A stretch of 64,000 bases of DNA from Bacteroidales bacterium (GCA_016930375.1 JAFGGU010000012.1:21115-85114), one strand, 5' to 3'. Positions 20,159-30,639 are shown, numbered from the stretch's first letter. Numbers and translations are program-made. Notes: generated by a model from the letters alone, not told the origin.

Positions 20159-21112
20159 TTACTCCTCAGGGTTCATCCAGATTACTTTCTGGAATGACTG
20201 GTGCGGTTTTCCGATAATGTCCTTGTACAAATCCGGCCGTCTGGCCATTCTGTAACGGTAACCCCCTGACTGTGAAAGTTTCTCACGTGTCAGCATCGCT
20301 GTTATTATATCATCGCCCAGGGTGCGGCATTCGGCGATGATATCACCAAAGGGATCCAGGATCATGGAACACCCGTTTTTCAACTGGTCATCATCCATAC
20401 CTATGGGATTTGAAAAGACCACATAGATTCCATTGTCATAGGCACGGGCAGGTAACCATTTCATCAGCCAGCCCCTGCCTTTCATCCCGTCAAATTCCAG
20501 TCGTAACGGGGTGGGATCGGTTTCCCGGTTTTCCCATAGAACAGGATCAACAAAACCTGCACCGGGCCGGGTTGAAGGTGTGCACATGGTGACATGGGGC
20601 ATGAATATGATTTCGGCACCCAACAGGGCAGTGGCCCTTACGTGTTCAATGATGTTGTTGTCATAACAGATCAGTATCCCGCATTTCCAGCCTTGCAGGT
20701 CAAACACGCAATACCCGTCGCCCGGCGTCAGGTGGGGATTGATGAACGGGTGCAGCTTTCTGAATTTTGCCACCAGGCCTGTTTTGTCTACGCATACATA
20801 AGATTTGTAAAGCTTGTTTTCGATATCTTTCTCAAAAAGTCCGGCCAATACCGCAATATTGTTTTTAGCGGCAACAGCGGCGAGTTTGTTCACACTTTCA
20901 CCCCCGGGAATCGGTTCGGCCAGATCAAGCATTTGTTCTTTGGAAAGATGACGGGCAAAGCTGTAGCCTGTGACAGAGCATTCGTGAAAGGCAATGGCCT
21001 GTGCCCCCTGCAGGGCTGCTTTCCGGGAAAGGGAATCTATTACCGACAGGTTATAATCCTTATCACCGCTTTTGTTTTCAAACTGGGCGGTTGAAATTTT
21101 AATTTTTTCCAT
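20159..21112 (-). CDS. Carbon-nitrogen hydrolase (nitrilase superfamily)
   Basis: Candidate catalytic Glu in IAFHECSVTGY, Lys in KFRKLHPFINPH, Cys in CGILICYDNNI. Confidence 0.9.
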   Translation of the reverse strand: MEKIKISTAQFENKSGDKDYNLSVIDSLSRKAALQGAQAIAFHECSVTGYSFARHLSKEQMLDLAEPIPGGESVNKLAAVAAKNNIAVLAGLFEKDIENKLYKSYVCVDKTGLVAKFRKLHPFINPHLTPGDGYCVFDLQGWKCGILICYDNNIIEHVRATALLGAEIIFMPHVTMCTPSTRPGAGFVDPVLWENRETDPTPLRLEFDGMKGRGWLMKWLPARAYDNGIYVVFSNPIGMDDDQLKNGCSMILDPFGDIIAECRTLGDDIITAMLTREKLSQSGGYRYRMARRPDLYKDIIGKPHQSFQKVIWMNPEE

Positions 21113-21135
21113 GCACTAAAATTAGTGCAATTTTC

Positions 21136-23460
21136 TTATTCATAACGTATTGATAACACCGGATCGCTTATGGCAGCCTTCCAGGTCTGCCAGCTCACTG
21201 TAGCCAGGAGTATGATTACCATGAATAATCCTCCCAGCAGGTAGTATAAAATTCCGGGTACAACATGTTGCGGAAAAAAAGCAAGGTATGCACGGGTGGC
21301 GAAATAGGACAACGGTGTGGCAATAGCAATAGCAGCAAGTGTTTGCAGTAAAAGGCCTTTGGAAAGTTTAAACATCATGCCGGTAACATTTGCGCCGAAT
21401 ACTTTGCGGATACCAATTTGTTTTCGGTATCGCCGGGCAATAAAGACCGACAATCCAAAAATCCCGATAAGGGAGTTGAGGATGGTAAGCAGAAAGAAAA
21501 GATGCATCAGCCTGCTGGCGGATCCGTAGGATTTAGCCTCTTTCGTGTCCATCAGGATATCCTCATGATACTTGATCTCAACAGGATAATCCGGATTGAA
21601 TTTTCGGAGTGTGCTGATTATGAACTCATGGGTGGACTCCCGTTCTTCCGGACTGATACGTATGAGAAAGTATTGATCGGAATTGCCACTGCAGGTGATA
21701 AGAGCCGGCATTTGATCTACAATTGGCGGAACTGCCCGGTAGGCATCCACTATACCGATGATGGTATATTGCTTTTCCCTGAATAATACTTGTTTATGAA
21801 TCGGATCGGCATATCCCAGTTCGAAGGCAGTTTTTTCATTGATCACAATGGAAGACTCTTTGTCAGAGGGGTATTCCTCTGAAAAGAAACGTCCGCTGAG
21901 TAACTTGATCTGATAGACCTCGAGATAATCGGGATCAAAGGTATAATCAACTGCCATAGTCGTGTTGCTTTCATCCTTCCATTCCATGGTAAGTCGATAG
22001 CCCATTGGCGGAATGGTGGATCCCCAGGAAACTGCTTCTACCCTGGGATTCTTTTTCAGTTCATCTTTTACCCGGGTTAAATCTCCCCAGGGGTGACCCG
22101 GAAGGCATATTACGTTTTCCCCGTCATACTTTGCAATGTCTTTTCTGTCGAGATACATGTTCTGCCTGTCCATCACCATGATAACCTGGATGAAAACAAC
22201 ACTCAGGAACAACTGCAGGGTAGTAAGAATCCATCTTGAGTATGCCCCGGACTGATTGGGCGTATTGTCGGATTTCATCAGAAGAACCGGTTTCACGGCG
22301 GAGTATCTGAAGGCAGGATAAAGACCGGAAATCACGGTGATGACTACAAACAATATTATCCCCGACAGCAGAAACTGTTTGCTGGCCGTTATGTGTATAT
22401 TGGTATACATCTGCGCATTAAACCAGGGAAGAACTATCTTAAGTAACACGATTGCCAGGTCAAAACTGATCAGTGTATAGAGCAAGGTATCCGTTAAAAA
22501 CTGGGTCACTATATGCATTTGTGTGGCGCCGTTGACTTTATGTATACCGGTTTCGCGGGTTCTGGTAGAAAACAGTATCGAAGTCAGGTTAATGAAATTC
22601 ACACAGGAAATCAGCAATACAAACAGGCCTCCCAACAGGAAAACCAGGAGTTTCCCCTTTGTATTTTCATAAGTCCCCTGGAAATGGATTTCTTTCAGGG
22701 GGAGAAGAAAGGCCGATATATTTTCAATTTCGACCGGTATTTTGTAGGATTGCAGTATCTTTTCGTTCAATTGTTTCACATCGGCTCCCGGTTTTAGCAG
22801 CACATATGAATTGTATTCTGCCGAATGGTATTCCTTGTATCTCCAGTAATCAAACCTGGAGGCAAAGGAAAAAGGGATGAAAAATTCCGTCTGGATAATG
22901 GTATTGGAAGGCAATTCCTTGAAGACTCCTGTTACGGTAAAATCAACCTGTTCACCATTGCAGTTGATCCTTAAGGATTTTCCGAGCGGACTGTTACGGC
23001 CAAAATACCGGTTTGCTGCCTTCTCTGATATTACAATGCTTTGGGGATCATAAACCGGAAAACCTTCCCTGAAAGGGATGGTGAAAATCTTAAAGAATGT
23101 GGAATCCGCAAAAGTGATGTTATCTTCAATAAACAGATTCTCTCCGGCTCGAACGGTTGAAGAAAATCTTCTGGACAGGGTGTGTGCCTCTATTTCAGGG
23201 AACATATTCTGCAATGCCTCTCCCTCAGGGCCATATGAAGCAGGCAGAAAAGTAAGTTCACCAAATTTGCCATTCAGAAAAACAGTTGAAATCCGTTCAA
23301 GCTTTTCATGGCATTCCTCATAGGAAAGCTCATATTGCGCATAGGCAATGACTATTACGGCGGAGGCCAGGCCAAGGGTGAGCCCCACGATATTAATAAC
23401 AGAGATTATCCTGTTCTTCAACAGGTTCCTCCAGGCGGTGATCAGGTTATGCAAAAACAT
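21136..23460 (-). CDS. FtsX/MacB-type ABC transporter permease
   Basis: Two MacB-PCD/FtsX repeats (MFLHNLITAWRNLLKNRIISVINIVGLTLGLASAVIV; FFLLTILNSLIGIFGLSVFIARRYRKQIGIRKVFGA). Confidence 0.92.
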   Translation of the reverse strand: MFLHNLITAWRNLLKNRIISVINIVGLTLGLASAVIVIAYAQYELSYEECHEKLERISTVFLNGKFGELTFLPASYGPEGEALQNMFPEIEAHTLSRRFSSTVRAGENLFIEDNITFADSTFFKIFTIPFREGFPVYDPQSIVISEKAANRYFGRNSPLGKSLRINCNGEQVDFTVTGVFKELPSNTIIQTEFFIPFSFASRFDYWRYKEYHSAEYNSYVLLKPGADVKQLNEKILQSYKIPVEIENISAFLLPLKEIHFQGTYENTKGKLLVFLLGGLFVLLISCVNFINLTSILFSTRTRETGIHKVNGATQMHIVTQFLTDTLLYTLISFDLAIVLLKIVLPWFNAQMYTNIHITASKQFLLSGIILFVVITVISGLYPAFRYSAVKPVLLMKSDNTPNQSGAYSRWILTTLQLFLSVVFIQVIMVMDRQNMYLDRKDIAKYDGENVICLPGHPWGDLTRVKDELKKNPRVEAVSWGSTIPPMGYRLTMEWKDESNTTMAVDYTFDPDYLEVYQIKLLSGRFFSEEYPSDKESSIVINEKTAFELGYADPIHKQVLFREKQYTIIGIVDAYRAVPPIVDQMPALITCSGNSDQYFLIRISPEERESTHEFIISTLRKFNPDYPVEIKYHEDILMDTKEAKSYGSASRLMHLFFLLTILNSLIGIFGLSVFIARRYRKQIGIRKVFGANVTGMMFKLSKGLLLQTLAAIAIATPLSYFATRAYLAFFPQHVVPGILYYLLGGLFMVIILLATVSWQTWKAAISDPVLSIRYE

Positions 23461-23578
23461 GGTTCGTATTTGTAAAGAAAATATATGGATTCAGGTGAAG
23501 ACATAACAAGGTGTATGCCATAAACCATAATTAAAAGTAAATCAGAATTATACGAATCTGCAACTCCTCGATTTCCAA

Positions 23579-23627
23579 AAATATGTACCAAAGTGATACA
23601 CTCTGTGGATGTTCCTGGTACATATTT
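23579..23627. promoter_or_regulatory. Perfect 12-bp inverted repeat AAATATGTACCA-N25-TGGTACATATTT, candidate operator/enhancer
   Basis: Left arm 23579-23590, right arm 23616-23627, in the divergent intergenic region between the permease (start 23460) and response regulator (start 23674). Confidence 0.75.
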
Positions 23628-23673
23628 CTTAATTTTAACCTGGTTTAATGCTTCATTCAAAATACTCCTGATC

Positions 23674-25047
23674 ATGTTAAAAATTGCAGGCCATGTTCTC
23701 ATTGTTGATGACAATACCAGTGTATTGAATTCACTCGAGCTTTTCCTGAAATATCAGTTTGAGCGGATCAGCACACTCCGCAATCCAAACCTTCTTCCTG
23801 GCTTCCTGGGGAAGGAGTCTCCTGATATCATTCTGCTCGATATGAACTTTGCCGCGGGTATCAATACGGGAAACGAGGGCATATTCTGGCTCAACAATAT
23901 TCTTAAGGCAGATCCGGATGCTGTAGTGATCATGATCACAGCATATGGTGATATTGAACTGGCCATTAAAGCCATTAAGGAAGGCGCCACGGATTTTATT
24001 CTGAAACCCTGGGATAACAACAAGTTGCTTGCTACTTTGCAATCGGCCATGAAACTACGTCAATCAAAAACACAGGTCAGGTATCTGCAGCTGAAAGAAA
24101 AACAATTGAAAGAAGATATCAGCAAGGGCTTTTCGGGAATTATCGGAGATTCACCGGTTATGACCGAACTTTTTAAAACCATACAAAAAGTGGCTAAAAC
24201 GGATGCCAGTGTTTTACTGACCGGTGAAAACGGCACGGGAAAAGAACTGGTTGCCCGGGAAATTCACAGGCTTTCAGATCGTCATAAAAACGACTTTATA
24301 TCGGTCGACCTGGGAGCCTTGCCCGACACCTTAATTGAAAGCGAATTGTTCGGGCATGTGAAAGGTGCCTTTACCGATGCCCGTGAAGATCGCATGGGCC
24401 GTTTTGAATCTGCAAACGGAGGAACGCTCTTCCTCGATGAAATAGGGAATCTCGGTTATACGCTTCAGCCAAAATTACTCACGGCGATTGAGCAAAGGAA
24501 GATCACACCGCTTGGCTCAAACAGGCAGCATGATGTGAATATCCGGATAATCTGCGCAACCAATAAAGACATGAATTCGCTGGTAAAGCAGAAACTCTTT
24601 CGGGAGGACTTGTTTTACAGGATCAATACCATTCAGATCGAAATACCACCCTTACGATATCGCGGAGATGATATACTTCTGCTGGCCGAACATTATCTGG
24701 CGGAATTTGCTGCACGTTATGGCCGTAAAGGAATAAAAATCCCGAATAAATCAGCCGAAAAGCTCAAAGCTTATTCATGGCCCGGAAATGTTCGTGAACT
24801 TCGTCACACTATTGAAAAGGCTGTTATACTAACTGATTCGGCAAATCTTGTTCCGGAAGATTTTTCTTTTGATGCGGATAATCTGAATCTGGACATTGCC
24901 TTACCCGGTGTGAAACTGGAAGAGGTCGAGAAGAAAGCCATAGCACTCTCCCTCAAAAATCACAGCTGGAATATTACAGAAGTTGCCAGGGAATTGGGTA
25001 TTGGACGGCAGACCCTGTATCGGAAAATTGCCAAATATAAAATCTGA
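23674..25047 (+). CDS. Sigma-54-dependent response regulator (NtrC family: REC-AAA+-Fis HTH)
   Basis: [20 protein letters not shown]...DIILLDMNF; Walker [15 protein letters not shown]; Walker [12 protein letters not shown]-terminal [27 protein letters not shown]. Trimmed from ORF-track start 23593 to [13 protein letters not shown]. Confidence 0.95.
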   Translation: MLKIAGHVLIVDDNTSVLNSLELFLKYQFERISTLRNPNLLPGFLGKESPDIILLDMNFAAGINTGNEGIFWLNNILKADPDAVVIMITAYGDIELAIKAIKEGATDFILKPWDNNKLLATLQSAMKLRQSKTQVRYLQLKEKQLKEDISKGFSGIIGDSPVMTELFKTIQKVAKTDASVLLTGENGTGKELVAREIHRLSDRHKNDFISVDLGALPDTLIESELFGHVKGAFTDAREDRMGRFESANGGTLFLDEIGNLGYTLQPKLLTAIEQRKITPLGSNRQHDVNIRIICATNKDMNSLVKQKLFREDLFYRINTIQIEIPPLRYRGDDILLLAEHYLAEFAARYGRKGIKIPNKSAEKLKAYSWPGNVRELRHTIEKAVILTDSANLVPEDFSFDADNLNLDIALPGVKLEEVEKKAIALSLKNHSWNITEVARELGIGRQTLYRKIAKYKI

Positions 25048-25074
25048 ATTTTTTAAGCAGAAATCTATTCAGCC

Positions 25075-26433
25075 ATGATACACCATAGGTTTTATATCAA
25101 TGTTATATTCCGGGTAATTCTCCTGACTGTTACCAGTCTGATCCTTGCCTATACTGTTATTCAGCGGAATGACCTGTATATCTCTCTGAACGTAATATTG
25201 CTGATTATAATCCAGGTTTTTCTCCTGTTTCATTTTATAAACCGGGTTAACCGTGATCTGACCCACTTCTTTAGCGCTGTATCCAGTGACGAAACTACGG
25301 TTTCATATACAAAAGCTGCCCCCGGCAGTTCATTTGTGAAACTTTATGAGCTTTTTGATGATGTTAACCATAGAATACAGCAACTTAAACTGGAAAGCAG
25401 CAGACGTTCATTCTACCTGCAGCACCTTGTGGATAATGCGGGCATCGGAATCCTGTCCATTACTTCAGAGGACAAGATAGACATCATCAATCCGGCTGCC
25501 AGGCAATTACTGAATCTTTCATCCACAAACGGAACACAATATTTCAGTGATATCGGTACATCAGTTGTGTCGCAACTTAAGGAAATCAGGCCCGGCGAAC
25601 AACGCTTGCTGAAAACGGCAACGGGTCAGGATACCCTTCCTCTCGCGATAAGGGCCAGTGATTTTACTTTCCGCGGTGATACCATCCGGTTGTTCACCTT
25701 TCAGAGTATAAAGAATGAATTGGAGGAAAATGAACAAGCATCATGGCAAAAGCTCATCCGGACCCTGACGCATGAAATCATGAACTCCGTTGGTCCCATC
25801 TCATCCACGATAAAGACAATCCGTTCGTTCTACGAAAAAAAAGCTGAGGAATCCTATGGTAAGTCCCTGGAGTTCCCAAAAGAAACATTGACGGATACTT
25901 TACACGGACTGGATATTATTGATGAGAGGGCTCAGGGGATGCTTGACTTTGTGGGCAAATTCCGCAGTCTGACAATACTCCCCGCACTTAATCTCACCAA
26001 ATTAGAGGTCAGAGAGCTCTTAAGCGGGATTGAACACTTGTTTTCTTCGGAAATTAGGAATCTCCACATTCAGATGTCGGTTGTGGTTAATCCTGAATCA
26101 CTTACCATAACTGCAGATAAACAATTGATAGAGCAGGTTTTAATAAACCTTGTAACCAATTCAATACAGTCTCTTCCTGAAAAATTCCCGAGAAAAATAA
26201 AAATGGCTGCTTTTAACGATTTAGCCGGCAAGGTATTCATTCAGATAACAGATAATGGAACTGGTATCAGTGAAGAAATCAGGGACCGGATATTCATACC
26301 ATTTTTTTCAACCAAAGAAAAGGGATCAGGAATAGGGCTAAGTCTGTCGCGCCAGATCATGATGATGCACAACGGGAAAATAGCTTTTCACTCGGTTCCG
26401 GGAGTTGAAACTGTTTTCACACTGGTGTTTTAA
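25075..26433 (+). CDS. Sensor histidine kinase, NtrY/NtrB-like (TM, PAS-like, HisKA-HATPase)
   Basis: Two N-terminal TM segments; WQKLIRTLTHEIMNSVGPISSTIKT; QVLINLVTNSIQSLP; ITDNGTGISEEIRDRIFIPFFSTKEKGSGIGLSLSRQIM. Confidence 0.95.
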   Translation: MIHHRFYINVIFRVILLTVTSLILAYTVIQRNDLYISLNVILLIIIQVFLLFHFINRVNRDLTHFFSAVSSDETTVSYTKAAPGSSFVKLYELFDDVNHRIQQLKLESSRRSFYLQHLVDNAGIGILSITSEDKIDIINPAARQLLNLSSTNGTQYFSDIGTSVVSQLKEIRPGEQRLLKTATGQDTLPLAIRASDFTFRGDTIRLFTFQSIKNELEENEQASWQKLIRTLTHEIMNSVGPISSTIKTIRSFYEKKAEESYGKSLEFPKETLTDTLHGLDIIDERAQGMLDFVGKFRSLTILPALNLTKLEVRELLSGIEHLFSSEIRNLHIQMSVVVNPESLTITADKQLIEQVLINLVTNSIQSLPEKFPRKIKMAAFNDLAGKVFIQITDNGTGISEEIRDRIFIPFFSTKEKGSGIGLSLSRQIMMMHNGKIAFHSVPGVETVFTLVF

Positions 26434-27665
26434 GCAATTTCTTCCACATAATCCAATTCCTTTCCATAGGTTTCTTCCGTGAGGAATACCGACCACAAGG
26501 CAACTCCTATGAAGATCACCCCTACAATCACTCCGGAGGTCCACAATCCCATTACCGGGGTGAGTGTTCCCAGGAGAAAGGTCATCAGTATGGTGGCGCC
26601 CCGCACAAAATTCGGAGCCGTTGTGGTAACCGTGGCCCTTATGTTCGTGCCAAACTGTTCAGATGCAGCAGCCACAAAAATCGCCCACAAACCACCCATG
26701 GGGATACCCAGAATGAACAAATCGAGGTAAAGCATGAAAGGTGCGGCATCAAACAGTGAGAAATATGCGATAGTGAAAATGGCGATACAAGATGTGGCCA
26801 GGACAATGGCTTTTTTGCGTGACCGGAAAATCATGGACAGGTAACCGAAAAGGAAGCTTCCGATGGCGGCCCCGGTATAATGGAGCATCACCGAGGTAGA
26901 TCCTTTTACTGTACCGGTTATCCTGAGGGCATCCTGCGCAAATGACGGCGCGTTAATGGTAAGCACACTCACTGTATACCAGCAGGGCAGGGCAAGCAAA
27001 GTGGCAAAAAGAAATTTCCGGAACCTTGTTTTATTTGTAAACAAGGCGAGAAAATTACCCTTACTGACTTTCTGCGCTTTTGTTTTTTCATACATCCCTG
27101 ATTCATACACTGCCAGTCTCAGAAAAAGCAATACCAGTCCCAATCCTCCGCCTGCCCAATAAGCCGTCCGCCAGCTGAAACGTTCGGCAACAACATAGGC
27201 CAGCACAGCACCCAGAATGCCAATGCCTGAAACGATGCTGGCCCCCAACCCTCTCTTTTCCTTTGACATAACCTCGGAAATAAGCGTCACGCCCAGGCCG
27301 AATTCCCCCGAGAGTCCGAATCCTGCCACGAACCTCAGCCAGGCGTATTGATTTATGCTGGTTACAAAACCATTGGCGATATTGGCTACCGAATAAAGCA
27401 GGATTGTCAGGAACAGGATGGAAAGCCTGCCCTTTTTATCGCCCAGCACTCCCCACACAATCCCGCCAATCAGCATGCCGGCCATTTGCATACTTAGAAT
27501 AAAATTACCCGTATTGAATAAATCAGCGCTGCTGGTAAGTCCCAGGTCAGTGAGGCTGGGATTCTTGACAATTCCGAAAATGATGAGGTCATAGATGTCA
27601 ACGAAGTAACCCAGGGAGGCTACGACAACAAGAATATTGAACAGTCTGGGCGGGCGGGTTTGCAT
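26430..27665 (-). CDS. MFS transporter
   Basis: Twelve-TM profile; MFS loop signature GVLGDKKGRLSIL; convergent with the histidine kinase, stop codons overlapping. Confidence 0.9.
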   Translation of the reverse strand: MQTRPPRLFNILVVVASLGYFVDIYDLIIFGIVKNPSLTDLGLTSSADLFNTGNFILSMQMAGMLIGGIVWGVLGDKKGRLSILFLTILLYSVANIANGFVTSINQYAWLRFVAGFGLSGEFGLGVTLISEVMSKEKRGLGASIVSGIGILGAVLAYVVAERFSWRTAYWAGGGLGLVLLFLRLAVYESGMYEKTKAQKVSKGNFLALFTNKTRFRKFLFATLLALPCWYTVSVLTINAPSFAQDALRITGTVKGSTSVMLHYTGAAIGSFLFGYLSMIFRSRKKAIVLATSCIAIFTIAYFSLFDAAPFMLYLDLFILGIPMGGLWAIFVAAASEQFGTNIRATVTTTAPNFVRGATILMTFLLGTLTPVMGLWTSGVIVGVIFIGVALWSVFLTEETYGKELDYVEEIA

Positions 27666-27792
27666 GGTCTGTAGAATTTATTCCAGGATTCAAAGTTAAC
27701 ATTTGAATGATTCGGTGGTACCTTATGATGATCTGCATTAACATTTTTGCAGCGCAGTTGTTGTTCCATTAAACCATTAATACAACAATATT

Positions 27793-28272
27793 ATGCCACA
27801 AAAAGCACCCAAACCAGTACCTGAAGGCATGAATACTGTCACCACACATCTGTTGTTCAACGGTAACTGCCGGCAGGCGATCGAGTTTTATGAAAAGACT
27901 TTTGACGCTTCCGTGGTCGGAGAGATCATGGATGGTCCGGGCGGAAAGACCGTAATGCATGCTCTTATGAAATTTGGTGACACATTAATCATGATGGCGG
28001 ATGGCATGCCGGGAAGCTGGGAGAAGGGCCCGGTGGACCACACAACGGCAAGCCTGTTCATGTATGTGAATGATTGTGATGCGGTGTATAACAAAGCTCT
28101 TGCTGCAGGATGCAAGGTGGAACATCCGATGATGGATGCTTTCTGGGGTGACCGGATGGGCAACATCGTTGATCCCTTTGGTCATGCCTGGGGAATTGCA
28201 TCGCACCGTTGGGAACTTACGCCTGAAGAAATGGCGAAGGGTTACGAGGAGTGGATGAGGGAAATGAAGTAG
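27793..28272 (+). CDS. VOC (glyoxalase/PhnB-like) family protein
   Basis: TVTTHLLFNGNCRQAIEFYEKTFDASVVGEI...DPFGHAWGIASH, typical PhnB-like protein. Confidence 0.9.
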   Translation: MPQKAPKPVPEGMNTVTTHLLFNGNCRQAIEFYEKTFDASVVGEIMDGPGGKTVMHALMKFGDTLIMMADGMPGSWEKGPVDHTTASLFMYVNDCDAVYNKALAAGCKVEHPMMDAFWGDRMGNIVDPFGHAWGIASHRWELTPEEMAKGYEEWMREMK

Positions 28273-28290
28273 CCTGAGTTTTTGGTTATG

Positions 28291-28490
28291 AGCCACGAAG
28301 TGGCATAATCTGAATATCCGTGGGTGGTAACCCACAGAAATCAGCTGTAATTAACAACACAGCCCTGAAGGGGCTGAATAACAGACCAGATTGCTGATTG
28401 ATTCAACCCCTTCGGGGCTGAAATTGTTTTCTCGGTGCTTATCCGTGGGTTACCACCCACGGTTATTCAGATATCACCCCTTCGGGGTAC
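28291..28490. repeat. Fold-back REP/BIME-like element of six hairpins arranged as an inverted pair
   Basis: Hairpins GCCACGAAGTGGC (28292), CCGTGGGTGGTAACCCAC (28318), AGCCCTGAAGGGGCT (28361), AACCCCTTCGGGGCT (28405), CCGTGGGTTACCACCCACGG (28443), ACCCCTTCGGGGT (28476). The right half is roughly the reverse complement of the left. Confidence 0.85.
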
Positions 28491-28693
28491 AAGCCAAATT
28501 AAAAAAACCAAAGACGCTTATAATATATTTGTATTAATTTTATACGCTGTTATTGGAAAAGTTAACGCTCCACCAATAGTTTAACCTCCAATTTCTATTG
28601 ATTTGTCCCCCTTTATTTTTAAGGATTATTGCTTGTAATCAGAAAAAAAATTCTAACTTGCCGTGAACGTACACGAGATTAACTCCGCACGGG

Positions 28694-29794
28694 ATGAGCA
28701 AGAACGTCAGGGCACAACAAAAACGCGTTACCATCAAGGACATCGCAGCGCTTTCCCATGTGTCCATCGGGACGGTTGATCGTGTTTTGCATAATCGCGG
28801 GGAGGTTAACCAGGAAACCCATGAAAGGGTTATGTCGTTTGTGGAAGAGCTGGGCTATACGCCAAACCTGCTTGCCAAATCACTTGCTTTAAAGAAGAGT
28901 TTTACCATTGCTGCCCTGATTCCGGAAACAGGCCCTGGCAATCCCTATTGGGCAATGCCTTTGGCCGGTCTTACCAAAGCCGTTGAGGAACTTAATGATT
29001 TTAATACCCGGATTTCCGTGTTCCATTTCGATCAGGGAGATGAGACATCTTTTATCAGGCAATTCGACAAAGTCCTGGATATTCATCCCCATGGCATTAT
29101 CATGGCGCCTACCTTTCATGAAACTGCAATGCGTTATTTGTCAAAATGTGAAGAATTAAATATTCCGCTGATTTTGATAGACAATAACCTGGACGCCGGT
29201 AAAAGACTGGGTTATTTCGGTCAGGACGCCCAGCAGAGCGGCTATGTGGCGGCCAAGTTGATGCATTACGGATTACCGGGCTGTTCAACGGTCCTCATCC
29301 TAAACCTGGCGCAGAACAAAGTCATCACAAGACATATGAATCGGAGAGAGCAGGGATTCAGGGATTACTTTCAGAAGATTGTTCCCGGCAATTGCATCCA
29401 GGCAGTTTCGGTTGAAATTGACCTGATCCGGCAGGATGAGCCCGAAAGAAGCCTGAAGGAAGTTTTCGGCAGGTATCCCGATATTGCAGGGATCTTTGTC
29501 ACCAATTCCAGGGTCCACAAGGTGGCCAGGTACTTTACCCATCACAAAAAAGGAGGCATACTTCTTGTGGGGTACGACCTGATTCATGCCAACCTGGAAT
29601 TTGTGGAGAACGGCATCGTGGATTTTCTGATCTGCCAGAAACCCGAAGATCAGGGATACAAATCTGCCATGGCGATGTTTAATTATCTGCTTACCGGAAA
29701 ACCGGTTGAAAAAGTGAACTACAGCCCTATTGATATCATCATTAAAGAAAATTCAGGGTATTATAAAAACATAAACAATTCTTACCACGCATGA
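28694..29794 (+). CDS. LacI-type transcriptional regulator with sugar-binding domain
   Basis: VTIKDIAALSHVSIGTVDRVLHNRGEVNQETHERV HTH plus PBP-like domain; stop overlaps the start of the SDR gene by 4 bp (ATGA). Confidence 0.92.
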   Translation: MSKNVRAQQKRVTIKDIAALSHVSIGTVDRVLHNRGEVNQETHERVMSFVEELGYTPNLLAKSLALKKSFTIAALIPETGPGNPYWAMPLAGLTKAVEELNDFNTRISVFHFDQGDETSFIRQFDKVLDIHPHGIIMAPTFHETAMRYLSKCEELNIPLILIDNNLDAGKRLGYFGQDAQQSGYVAAKLMHYGLPGCSTVLILNLAQNKVITRHMNRREQGFRDYFQKIVPGNCIQAVSVEIDLIRQDEPERSLKEVFGRYPDIAGIFVTNSRVHKVARYFTHHKKGGILLVGYDLIHANLEFVENGIVDFLICQKPEDQGYKSAMAMFNYLLTGKPVEKVNYSPIDIIIKENSGYYKNINNSYHA

Positions 29795-30639
29795 AAAAGC
29801 TTGATTTTTCTGATCTCGAAGGTAAAGTCTGTGTCATTACCGGTGGCGCAGGGGTAATTGGCAGAGCCATTTGTGAAGCCCTGGCTGCAAACGGAATAAA
29901 AACCGCCGTCAGCGATATGAAATTGGATGCGGCGGAGGAAATGGCCGGGAATCTTACAAGCAGATATGGCACAAAGTGCATCGGGGTGCAGGCCAATGTG
30001 CTTGATAAAGAATCACTGATCCAGGCCAGAGATCTGATCCATGAAAAGCTCGGTTCCATCGACATCTTAATCAATGGCGCAGGAGGCAATTCACCCGATG
30101 CAACTACCCGGTTGGAACAGATTCCTGATTCAGAAGCTCAGCTCGACGACAGCTTCTTTGGATTGGGCATGGCCGGATTTGATAAGGTATTTGCTTTGAA
30201 TTTCACAGGGACACTTTTACCAACCCTTGTTTTTGCCAGGGAAATGGTTGAAAACGGGAAGGGAGTGATTTTAAACATCTCCTCCATGAACTCATTCAGA
30301 CCACTCACAAAAATTCCCGCATATTCAGCTGCCAAAGCGTCTGTGAATAACTTCACCCAGTGGTTGTCAGTTCACCTGGCCAAAACGGGTGTAAGGGTCA
30401 ATGCGATTGCCCCGGGTTTTTTTCTGACCAACCAGAACCGGTTTCTGCTGACCGATGAAAAAACAGGAGAGGCCACGGCTCGTGGCAGGAAAATAATCGG
30501 CAATACACCGACGGGCAAATATGGTCAGCCTGAAGATCTTCAGGGAGCTGTTCTTTTCCTGCTGTCTGAATTGTCTTCTTTCATTACCGGAATTGTGTTG
30601 CCGGTTGATGGCGGATACAGCGCCTACGGGGGAGTATAA
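29791..30639 (+). CDS. SDR oxidoreductase, likely D-mannonate oxidoreductase (fructuronate reductase)
   Basis: Rossmann motif VITGGAGVIG, YSAAK active site; overall form (FFLTNQNRFLLTDEKTGEATARGRKIIGNTPTGKYGQPEDLQGA) resembles SDR-type mannonate oxidoreductases; hexuronate operon context. Confidence 0.75.
   Translation: MKKLDFSDLEGKVCVITGGAGVIGRAICEALAANGIKTAVSDMKLDAAEEMAGNLTSRYGTKCIGVQANVLDKESLIQARDLIHEKLGSIDILINGAGGNSPDATTRLEQIPDSEAQLDDSFFGLGMAGFDKVFALNFTGTLLPTLVFAREMVENGKGVILNISSMNSFRPLTKIPAYSAAKASVNNFTQWLSVHLAKTGVRVNAIAPGFFLTNQNRFLLTDEKTGEATARGRKIIGNTPTGKYGQPEDLQGAVLFLLSELSSFITGIVLPVDGGYSAYGGV

Noticed and set aside
23579-23627. Sigma-54 -24/-12 promoter overlapping the inverted repeat
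   Set aside because: TGGTAC resembles a -24 element, but no TTGC at the required distance was found on either strand.
28291-28490. Complete mobile element with transposase
   Set aside because: No transposase ORF in or next to the repeat; it is annotated only as a non-autonomous repeat.
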